The notes beneath the pieces were generated by a model. The model made no database searches, was not told where the DNA came from, and saw nothing but the letters and a program-made list of their open reading frames with translations. This document shows positions 1-6,505 of a stretch of 15,966 bases of DNA, one piece after another. The stretch is from Beijerinckiaceae bacterium. Its GTDB lineage: Bacteria > Pseudomonadota > Alphaproteobacteria > Rhizobiales > Beijerinckiaceae. The position numbers were made by a program, and so were the translations under genes. The number at the start of each line of letters is the position of its first letter. The first letter of the stretch is position 1. The DNA is taken from positions 1 through 15,966 of the forward strand of contig CANCSY010000051.1 in assembly GCA_947380915.1 (NCBI GenBank). Direction: 5' to 3'.

Positions 1-44
1 GTATACAGAGCGCGTTATTTCAATATCCTTTGCGTCGACCCCAC

Positions 45-1016
45 TCACGGAATCAGGATTGCGGCTCCCGTCGTCTCCCGCGCTTCCAGAGCGCGATGCG
101 CCTCGGCAACATCGGCCAGCGCATAGCGGGCGTGGATCGGGATCACCACATCGCCGCTCTTGACCGCCTTGAACAGATCCTTCGCCATGGCGTCGAGGTC
201 TTCGCGCTTGGCGATATAGTGGAACAGGGTCGGCCGCGTGGCGAAGAGGGAGCCCTTCTGCTGCAACAGGCCGATATTGAAGGAATCGACCGGGCCAGAG
301 GCGGAGCCGAATGATACGAAAGTGCCCAGCGGCCGCAGGCAGTCGAGCGATCCCGGGAAGGTCGCCTTGCCGACGCCGTCATAGACCACGTCGCATTTCT
401 TGCCCTTGGTGATCTTGTTCACGCGCTCGACGAAATCCTCCTCGTTGTAGAGGATGATGTGCTTGGCGCCGGCCTTCTTGGCGAGCTTGCCCTTCTCGGC
501 GGAGCCCACGGTGCCAATCACGGTGGCGCCCAGAGCCTTAGCCCATTGGCAGAGGATCAGGCCCACGCCGCCCGCCGCCGCATGGACGAGGATCGTGTCG
601 CCCGCCTTCACCTTGAACGTCCGGCGCAGCAGATATTGGGCGGTCAGGCCCTTCAGCATCATGGCCGCGCCCATCTCGTAGGAGATATATTTGGGCAGCT
701 TCACCAGAAACTTCGCCTCGATCAGCCGCTCTTCAGCATAGCTGCCGGGCATGGCCGCATAGGCGACGCGGTCGCCCACCTTGAAGTCGTCGACGCCCTT
801 GCCGACCGCGATGACTTCGCCCGCGCCTTCATTGCCGGGAATGAAGGGAAGCTGGGCGGGATAGGCGCCCTTGCGGAAATAGATCTCGATGAAGTTCAAG
901 CCGATGGCGTGATGGCGGATCTTGACCTGACCACGCCCGGGCGCAGGCACTGTGACCTCCTCCATCTGCAGAACTTCGGGGCCGCCGGTCTGATGGATGC
1001 GAATGGCTCTGGTCAT
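45..1016 (-). CDS. qor: NAD(P)H:quinone oxidoreductase, zinc-independent MDR family
   Basis: A 323-residue cytosolic oxidoreductase expected to reduce quinones or related enones with NADPH. The N-terminal half is the GroES-like substrate domain, with the family hallmark GLNFIEIYFRKGAYP near residues 39-53 and PGNEGAG near 60-66. The Rossmann half has HAAAGGVG at 145-152, the nucleotide-binding loop and quinone oxidoreductase signature. Zinc-binding cysteines of the classical alcohol dehydrogenases are not seen, and the length fits the quinone reductase branch (about 320-330). I chose the ATG at 1016 because a purine-rich GGAGAG lies about seven bases upstream and because family proteins start with this MxxAIRI-type strand; the frame stays open to 1196 but that extension has no family character. 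The gene is divergent from the SulP permease with a 121-bp gap. The true substrate cannot be read from sequence; the family also includes crotonyl-CoA-like and zeta-crystallin-like enzymes. Confidence 0.9.
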   Translation of the reverse strand: MTRAIRIHQTGGPEVLQMEEVTVPAPGRGQVKIRHHAIGLNFIEIYFRKGAYPAQLPFIPGNEGAGEVIAVGKGVDDFKVGDRVAYAAMPGSYAEERLIEAKFLVKLPKYISYEMGAAMMLKGLTAQYLLRRTFKVKAGDTILVHAAAGGVGLILCQWAKALGATVIGTVGSAEKGKLAKKAGAKHIILYNEEDFVERVNKITKGKKCDVVYDGVGKATFPGSLDCLRPLGTFVSFGSASGPVDSFNIGLLQQKGSLFATRPTLFHYIAKREDLDAMAKDLFKAVKSGDVVIPIHARYALADVAEAHRALEARETTGAAILIP

Positions 1017-1137
1017 CTGCTGTCTCTCCGCTTTGATATGCCTCAACACATCTTGGCCTGTGTTGCGCCACCATAATGTTGGCGACGGGGTCTTCGCAAT
1101 GCCAAGATGTCCCACCCGACTCGATAAGAAGGAAGCC
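1017..1137. promoter_or_regulatory. Divergent intergenic region with dyad symmetry (candidate promoters/operator)
   Basis: This 121-bp gap separates two divergently transcribed genes, so it should hold both promoters. A near-perfect operator-like dyad lies at 1044-1065: CAACACA, eight bases, TGTGTTG. A second, longer symmetry pairs ACATCTTGGC (1048-1057) with GCCAAGATGT (1101-1110), a perfect 10-bp inverted repeat with 43 bases between the arms, with CGCCA (1066-1070) and TGGCG (1080-1084) nested inside. I could not assign clean -35/-10 boxes for either gene. Binding of a regulator, or folding of the permease leader RNA, are both possible. The symmetry is seen; the function is inference. Confidence 0.45.
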
Positions 1138-2865
1138 ATGGCTAACCCCGGTTCAGGCGATCTGGCGCGCAAGCCCACATTCAAAGAGCTTTTCACGCCG
1201 AAACTGGTGACGGTTCTGCGCGAAGGCTATGGCGCAGCAGGGCTCAAGACGGATGCGATTGCGGGTCTGACGGTGGCCATCGTCGCCCTGCCCCTCTCAA
1301 TGGCCATAGCGATTGGCGCGGGGGCAAAGCCGGAGAATGGGCTCTATACGGCGGTGGTCGGAGGCTTTCTGATCTCGGCGCTCGGCGGCAGCCGATTCCA
1401 GATCGGCGGACCTGCGGGCGCCTTCATCGTGCTGATGGCGACAATCATCGAACGCTTCGGACTGTCGGGCCTCTTCATGGCGACGATCATGGCGGGCTTC
1501 ATGATGCTCGCAGCGGGCTATCTGCGCCTTGGCGCCTATGTGAAATATATCCCCCATCCCGTGACCGTGGGTTTCACGGCGGGCATCGGGGTGATAATTT
1601 TCGCTAGCGAAATCAAGGACCTCTTCGGCCTCACCCTCGACCACGAACCGGGGCCGCTGGTGCCGAAACTCGCCGCCCTCTGGCAGGCGGCGCCGACCAT
1701 CAACCTCTGGGCTACAGGCGTCACCGCCCTCTGTCTCGCCCTGATCCTCGGGCTGAAGCGCTGGAATCCGAACTTCCCCGGCCTGCTCGTCGCCGTCAGT
1801 TCGGCGGCGCTGCTGACCTTCCTCTTCGATCTTCCAGTGGAGACCATCGGCAGCAAGTTCGGCGGCGTTCCGCGCTCCCTGCCCTGGCCGCAATGGCCGA
1901 ACTTTCCGCTTTCCGATATTCCCGAACTGATCCCCAGCGCCATCGCCATCGCGGTGCTCGGCAGCATCGAGTCGCTCCTTTCGGCGGTCGTGGCGGACGG
2001 CATGACGGGGCGGCGCCATCGCTCCAATTGCGAGTTGGTGGCGCAGGGCTACGCCAATATCGCCAGCGCCTTCTTCGGCGGCCTCTGCGCGACCGGCACC
2101 ATCGCCCGCACCGCCACCAATGTGCGCGCCCATGCAAAGGGGCCGGTCTCCGGCATGCTGCATGCGATCTTTCTTCTGCTGTTCATGATCATCGCGGCGC
2201 CAGTCGCTTCCTACATACCGCTCGCGGCGCTCGCCGCCGTGCTGGCGACCGTGGCCTGGAACATGGCCGAGCGCAGCCAGATCGCCCTGATCCTGCGCCA
2301 TGATCGGGGCGAGGCGGCGGTGCTGCTGGCGACCTTCCTGCTGACGGTCTTCCGCGACCTGACCGAGGGCATCGCAGTCGGCGTGACCCTCGGGGCGATC
2401 CTCTTCATGCATCGCATGGCGCAACTGGTTCAGGTCACCTCCCACCAGCAGTGGATCGAGGAGGATGTGGGCGATGACATGGACCCGCGCCCTCCCTATG
2501 CGCCGGGCGATGCGAACAGCGACATTCTCGCCCTGCGCATCGCCGGTCCCTTCTTCTTCGGCGCGGCAAGCACCGTGGCGGGCGTGCTCGACGAGATCGG
2601 CGCCCGGCCCAAAGCCTTCGTGCTCGACCTCTCCGCCGTGCCCCTGGCCGATGGCGCGGGGGCGCAGGCCCTGATCGGCTTCGCCACCAAGGTGAAGCGG
2701 GCGGGCGCGGCGGTTTACATCGCGGGCGCATCCCAACAGGTAGCAGACACGCTGGTCGCCTGCGGATTGGGCGTGGATCTCGTGGCCTATGCCTCCAGCG
2801 TGGCTGAGGCCCGCCAACTCGCACGGAACGGGATGAAAGCCTCACCCACGGCTACAGCCCCCTAA
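1138..2865 (+). CDS. SulP family anion permease with C-terminal STAS domain
   Basis: A 575-residue inner-membrane transporter of the SLC26/SulP family, which moves sulfate, bicarbonate or dicarboxylates. The membrane domain covers about residues 35-430, with many hydrophobic helices. Recognisable family segments are QIGGPAGAF (88-96), the stretch from GSIESLLSAVVADG (275-288), and SNCELVAQGYANIAS with GGLCATGTIARTATN (about 296-328). A cytoplasmic STAS domain follows at about 461-565 (FVLDLSAVPLADGAGAQAL). The usual Asp-Ser/Thr-Ser/Thr-Gly loop of STAS domains reads DGAG at 505-508, so the phosphorylatable Ser/Thr is missing. The start is the ATG at 1138, preceded by AGAAGGA at good spacing; earlier in-frame codons back to 997 overlap the quinone reductase and look non-coding. 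The substrate is unknown: no cysteine-biosynthesis or carbonic anhydrase gene is adjacent to argue for sulfate or bicarbonate. Confidence 0.93.
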   Translation: MANPGSGDLARKPTFKELFTPKLVTVLREGYGAAGLKTDAIAGLTVAIVALPLSMAIAIGAGAKPENGLYTAVVGGFLISALGGSRFQIGGPAGAFIVLMATIIERFGLSGLFMATIMAGFMMLAAGYLRLGAYVKYIPHPVTVGFTAGIGVIIFASEIKDLFGLTLDHEPGPLVPKLAALWQAAPTINLWATGVTALCLALILGLKRWNPNFPGLLVAVSSAALLTFLFDLPVETIGSKFGGVPRSLPWPQWPNFPLSDIPELIPSAIAIAVLGSIESLLSAVVADGMTGRRHRSNCELVAQGYANIASAFFGGLCATGTIARTATNVRAHAKGPVSGMLHAIFLLLFMIIAAPVASYIPLAALAAVLATVAWNMAERSQIALILRHDRGEAAVLLATFLLTVFRDLTEGIAVGVTLGAILFMHRMAQLVQVTSHQQWIEEDVGDDMDPRPPYAPGDANSDILALRIAGPFFFGAASTVAGVLDEIGARPKAFVLDLSAVPLADGAGAQALIGFATKVKRAGAAVYIAGASQQVADTLVACGLGVDLVAYASSVAEARQLARNGMKASPTATAP

Positions 2866-2869
2866 AGAA

Positions 2870-2891
2870 AACGGCGCCCGAAGGCGCCGTT
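2870..2891 (-). terminator. Rho-independent terminator of rne (UUCG tetraloop)
   Basis: A perfect 9-bp inverted repeat, AACGGCGCC / GGCGCCGTT, has a 4-base loop. Read on the minus strand, the loop is TTCG, a very stable tetraloop, and the stem is followed by TTCTTT, so together with the stem end it gives a T-rich run (GTTTTCTTT). It starts six bases after the rne stop codon. On the plus strand the hairpin follows the permease stop by five bases but lacks a T-run, so it probably acts mainly for rne while also marking the end of the convergent permease transcript. Confidence 0.85.
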
Positions 2892-2896
2892 CCCAT

Positions 2897-5833
2897 TCAT
2901 CCACCAAAGCTTTGTTTGGCCCGCTGCCACCAGCCCGACCGCTTGGGCCGGTTGGGATCAATCGGCGCTTCCGGGAGTGGCGCCGGCGGCGCCTCCCGAA
3001 CGGGCTCAAGCGCCGGGGTCGATACAGTTTCAGCCTGCGGCGCTACAGCTGCCGGCGCCTCCACTGGAGCAGGCGCTATCGGTGAGGGGATTTCAGCCTG
3101 AGGCTCCACATGAACATGGGGCTGCGCGAAAGCAGGCGCCACGATCTCGACCGGCGCCGCCGGGCTCTCAACGGCAGGCGCAAAGTCATCCGACGGCTCA
3201 AGGGGAATTGGAGCGCCTGCTTCCTGACCCTCGACCTCGCCTGAAGCCTCGCCTTCGCCCTCACCCTCGCCCCTTTCGCGGCGACGGTTGCGACCGCCAC
3301 GGCGTGAGCGGCGGCGACGGCGACGGTCAGCCTCTTCGCTGCTGCCCTCAGCGTCAAAGCCCTCGGCCTCCGCCTCATCGCTATCGCCATCGGAAATCGT
3401 GGCTTCAGCCAGAGTGCCGGGAATGTCTCCAGCAATCTCGGCCATGATGGCCATGCCGGTATCCGATGGCTGCGGCGCATCAGTCGGCAAGAAGCCGCTT
3501 TCACGATCACCCCTGCCCCCTCTGCGCCGACGACGGCGACGACGCCGGTTTGCTTCGGCATCCCGGGCTGACTCGCCGGACTCGGACGCTTCGCCATCGG
3601 CCTCGCCCTCGGCGCGATCCGTGACCTCCTCGTCCTCCTCCTCCTCGGTCTCCTCCACCTCTTCCTCGATATCCTCGGGAATGATGGAGTCGATGCGAAC
3701 AAGATCCTTGCGACGAAGTTCAGCTGGCGGAGAGGCCAATTCGCCGCGCTCGAGCGCGTGATGGACTGTGCCGGTCAGGGTCTCGTCGCCCGCAACCATG
3801 ATCGAAACGCCGAAACGGGCCTCAATGTCATGGAGGTGACCGCGCTTCTGGTTGAGGATATAGAGCGCCACTTCGCTGCGGGCGCGAACGATCAGATTGT
3901 ACTGGGCGTTCTTGATCAGCGCATCTTCCAGCACGCGCAGGATATGCAGCGCGATGGAGGCCACCGAACGCATCATGCCCGAACCCGCGCAATGCGGGCA
4001 CACGATGGTTGAGCCTTCGAGCACGCCGGTGCGGATGCGCTGGCGCGACATTTCCAGGAGGCCGAAATGGGAGATGCGACCGACCTGGATGCGCGCCCGG
4101 TCGTTCTTCAACGCTTCCTTGATGCGCCGCTCCACGGCCCGGTTGTTGCGGTTCTCCTCCATGTCGATGAAGTCGACCACGATCAGGCCCGCGAGGTCGC
4201 GCAGGCGCAGATGGCGGGCCACCTCGTCGGCGGCCTCCAGATTGGTGCGCACGGCGGTGTCTTCAATATTGTGCTCGCGGGTCGAGCGGCCCGAGTTCAC
4301 GTCGATGGCGACAAGCGCTTCGGTCTGGTTGATGACGATATAGCCGCCCGACTTCAGGGTGACAGCATTGGAGAACATGGCGTCCAGCTGCGCCTCGACC
4401 CCAAAGCGCGCGAAGACGGCCTGAGGCTCGCGCCAGGGCAGCACGTTCTTCACATGGGTGGGCATGAGCAGCCGCATGAAGTCCTTGGCTTCCCGATATC
4501 CCTCATCGCCAGCGACGATCACATCGTCGATGTCCTTGTTGAAGAGATCACGGATGGAACGCTTGATCAGCGAGCCCTCTTCATAGACGAGGCTGGGCGC
4601 TGATGACTTGAGGGTCAGTTCGCGCACGGTCTCCCACATGCGCAGAAGATATTCGAAATCCCTGCGGATCTCCTGCTTGGTGCGGCTGGCGCCGGCGGTG
4701 CGCAGGATGACGCCCATACCCTCAGGCACTTCCAGATCCTGGGCGAGCTCTTTCAGGCGCTTGCGGTCGGTGGCGTCGGTGATCTTGCGGGAGATGCCGC
4801 CGCCGCGCGCGGTATTGGGCATGAGCACGGAATAGCGACCGGCCAGCGACAGATAGGTCGTCAGCGCCGCGCCCTTGTTGCCGCGCTCTTCCTTCACGAC
4901 CTGAACGAGCAGCACCTGCCGGCGCTTGATCACTTCCTGGATCTTGTACTGGCGGCGCATGCGCGGGGCGCGGAAAGGCATCTCTTCGAGGGCGTCGCCG
5001 CCGAGCTGCTCGACCGCCTCGGCCTCCTCGTCGCGCTCCTCGTCGTCCTCTTCATCATCGGACTCGTGATCATCTTCGCGGTCGTGAGACGCCTCAACGG
5101 GCTGCTCATCGTGATGATCGTGAGCATGCTCTGCGTGATGCTCTTCTGTTTCGGGCGCTACATGATCGTGGCTTTCGACCGGCTCGGCGTGAGTGGAAAC
5201 GAAAGCCTCCGAAACGACGGAATCGGCGACAACTGCCGCGGCAGGTTCGACAGAATGCTCGGGGGCGGCGTCAGCCTGCGGCGCCAGTTCGGCCTGCGGA
5301 GCCTCGTCCTCGACATGAGGCTGGGGAGCGGCATGGATCTCGGAAACGGCATGGGCCTCTTGGGCGTAGCCATGCTCCTCGGAAACGACTTCAGCGCCTT
5401 CGAGCTGAACCTCTTGCGGCTCGCCATTGACTTCGGCGTCGCCCGACACGCTCTCATCACGACCGTTGCGGCGCTTGGGACGCTCGTTGCGGCGACGGCG
5501 GCTGGTGCGACGCGGAGAACGCTCCTCCTCGTCTTCCTGCGCATGGGCGCGCGCCTCGTCATCAAGCAGAGCCTGACGGTCGGCCACAGGGATCTGGTAA
5601 TAATCCGGATGGATTTCAGAAAAGGCCAGAAATCCGTGACGGTTGCCGCCATAATCCACAAATGCGGCCTGGAGCGAAGGCTCCACGCGCGTCACCTTCG
5701 CCAGATAGATATTGCCGCGCAGTTGTTTTTTTGTCGCGGATTCGAAGTCGAATTCCTCTACGCGGTTCCCGCGCAGCACCACAACCCGGGTCTCCTCGGG
5801 ATGGGATGCATCGATAAGCATTTTGTTGGCCAT
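2897..5833 (-). CDS. rne: Ribonuclease E (degradosome endoribonuclease)
   Basis: A 978-residue RNase E, the endonuclease that starts mRNA decay, processes rRNA and tRNA, and scaffolds the degradosome. The S1 domain is split: residues about 36-75 and about 295-345 flank an acidic insert of roughly 210 residues, as in other alphaproteobacteria. The catalytic DNase I-like region carries D511 (VAIDVNSG) and D554 (VVDFIDM), the same 43-residue spacing as E. coli D303/D346. The zinc-link CPHC lies at 612-615, where the E. coli offset predicts it. The C-terminal third is disordered, with acidic runs, arginine-rich RNA-binding blocks near 763-775 and 837-852, and the tail RSGWWQRAKQSFGG. In Caulobacter the GWW motif binds PNPase. 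MANKMLID at 5833 is the typical alphaproteobacterial N-terminus, although the ribosome-binding site is weak. A terminator follows the stop. Expression is probably autoregulated through the long leader, as known for RNase E elsewhere. Confidence 0.98.
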   Translation of the reverse strand: MANKMLIDASHPEETRVVVLRGNRVEEFDFESATKKQLRGNIYLAKVTRVEPSLQAAFVDYGGNRHGFLAFSEIHPDYYQIPVADRQALLDDEARAHAQEDEEERSPRRTSRRRRNERPKRRNGRDESVSGDAEVNGEPQEVQLEGAEVVSEEHGYAQEAHAVSEIHAAPQPHVEDEAPQAELAPQADAAPEHSVEPAAAVVADSVVSEAFVSTHAEPVESHDHVAPETEEHHAEHAHDHHDEQPVEASHDREDDHESDDEEDDEERDEEAEAVEQLGGDALEEMPFRAPRMRRQYKIQEVIKRRQVLLVQVVKEERGNKGAALTTYLSLAGRYSVLMPNTARGGGISRKITDATDRKRLKELAQDLEVPEGMGVILRTAGASRTKQEIRRDFEYLLRMWETVRELTLKSSAPSLVYEEGSLIKRSIRDLFNKDIDDVIVAGDEGYREAKDFMRLLMPTHVKNVLPWREPQAVFARFGVEAQLDAMFSNAVTLKSGGYIVINQTEALVAIDVNSGRSTREHNIEDTAVRTNLEAADEVARHLRLRDLAGLIVVDFIDMEENRNNRAVERRIKEALKNDRARIQVGRISHFGLLEMSRQRIRTGVLEGSTIVCPHCAGSGMMRSVASIALHILRVLEDALIKNAQYNLIVRARSEVALYILNQKRGHLHDIEARFGVSIMVAGDETLTGTVHHALERGELASPPAELRRKDLVRIDSIIPEDIEEEVEETEEEEDEEVTDRAEGEADGEASESGESARDAEANRRRRRRRRRGGRGDRESGFLPTDAPQPSDTGMAIMAEIAGDIPGTLAEATISDGDSDEAEAEGFDAEGSSEEADRRRRRRSRRGGRNRRRERGEGEGEGEASGEVEGQEAGAPIPLEPSDDFAPAVESPAAPVEIVAPAFAQPHVHVEPQAEIPSPIAPAPVEAPAAVAPQAETVSTPALEPVREAPPAPLPEAPIDPNRPKRSGWWQRAKQSFGG

Positions 5834-6505
5834 GTGAAACTCGTTGCGCCAGGGCCGGCTTCGACGTCGCGCCTATCCATGGGGACAGAGCCTCGGCCCG
5901 TCCTTGTGGAGGGCGGCGAGGCGGCGAAGGGGGCCAGGGCGATGTTGGGTGAAGGGATACGCAGATCCTGGCCGGCGAAACGCCTCAGCGCGCCGGAACG
6001 AGATCTCGCGCCATTAAGGAGAGAGGCGGCAGAGCCGCAAGGGTCTATGCTGATCAGGAAAGTGGTCTTGGCGAACGATCCGAGCCGAAAGCCGCGCCGG
6101 GCGGCGTTGCGCGCCGGGCGATGCGAAGTTTCTGCTTGAACCGTGGCGGTGCGGACCATTCTCTCACGACCTGAACTGGCGACCGAAAGGGCCGCGTCGC
6201 CCTGGCCCGGTTCGCACTGCGCGGGTCCTTCGACCCTGCCGTCAGCCGTGCCCGCCTGAGACCGCTGCGACCCCATGGGATCGACGCTGCAAGGCGGGAA
6301 GATCCCGAGTGGCGCTCCATTGAGAGGGCGCGTCATCACGAGAACTGAGTCCCGGACCGGGACAATATGACCATAACGACAGCAACTGGCTTTTGGCAAG
6401 CAGATCTGGCGGCAGGTCACGCAAATGAGAGATATAGGCGTCATTCTTTCGGACAAGGTTGACGAAAACCGTCTCCGTCGTGGCCAAGCATGAGCCATTC
6501 GCGTC
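5834..6505 (-). promoter_or_regulatory. Gene-free 672-bp region: presumed rne promoter and long 5' leader
   Basis: No convincing gene lies here on either strand. It sits between the stop of the metallopeptidase and the start of rne, both on the minus strand, so it should contain the rne promoter and leader. Visible structure includes a GTCCCGG/CCGGGAC inverted repeat (6349-6363), a GCGGC-AGA-GCCGC hairpin (6026-6038), the palindrome CGAGATCTCG (5999-6008) and a direct repeat GCGCCGGGCG (6094-6103 and 6111-6120). RNase E genes commonly have long structured leaders that the enzyme itself cleaves; whether this one does is inference. I could not assign promoter boxes with confidence. No T-tailed terminator for the metallopeptidase is apparent. 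Confidence 0.5.

Noticed and set aside
997..1137. N-terminal extension of the SulP protein from 997
   Set aside because: It would overlap the quinone reductase start, and the ATG at 1138 has a good AGAAGGA and a normal family N-terminus.
1017..1196. N-terminal extension of the quinone reductase to 1196
   Set aside because: The added residues do not resemble the family, and the ATG at 1016 has a purine-rich ribosome-binding site.
1297..2817. A 506-codon open frame on the minus strand opposite the SulP gene
   Set aside because: It is antisense to a clearly conserved permease. The translation is rich in Arg, Gly, His and Glu with no domain pattern, as expected for a high-G+C shadow frame.
5066..6139. 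A 357-codon plus-strand open frame across the rne 5' end and leader
   Set aside because: It is opposite the acidic insert of RNase E, shows no recognisable domain, and has no supporting ribosome-binding site or neighbour.
6340..6480. Promoter hexamers for rne such as TTGCCA with TATGGT at 18-base spacing on the minus strand
   Set aside because: The matches are weak and several equally poor pairs exist in the leader, so assigning one would be guesswork.
6242..6487. An open frame directly in frame after the metallopeptidase TGA, with a TTG start, which could be a read-through extension or a small gene
   Set aside because: The 80-odd codons show no FG-GAP repeat, no secretion-signal character and no family resemblance. 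The repeat array already ends exactly at the stop, so chance openness is the simpler explanation.
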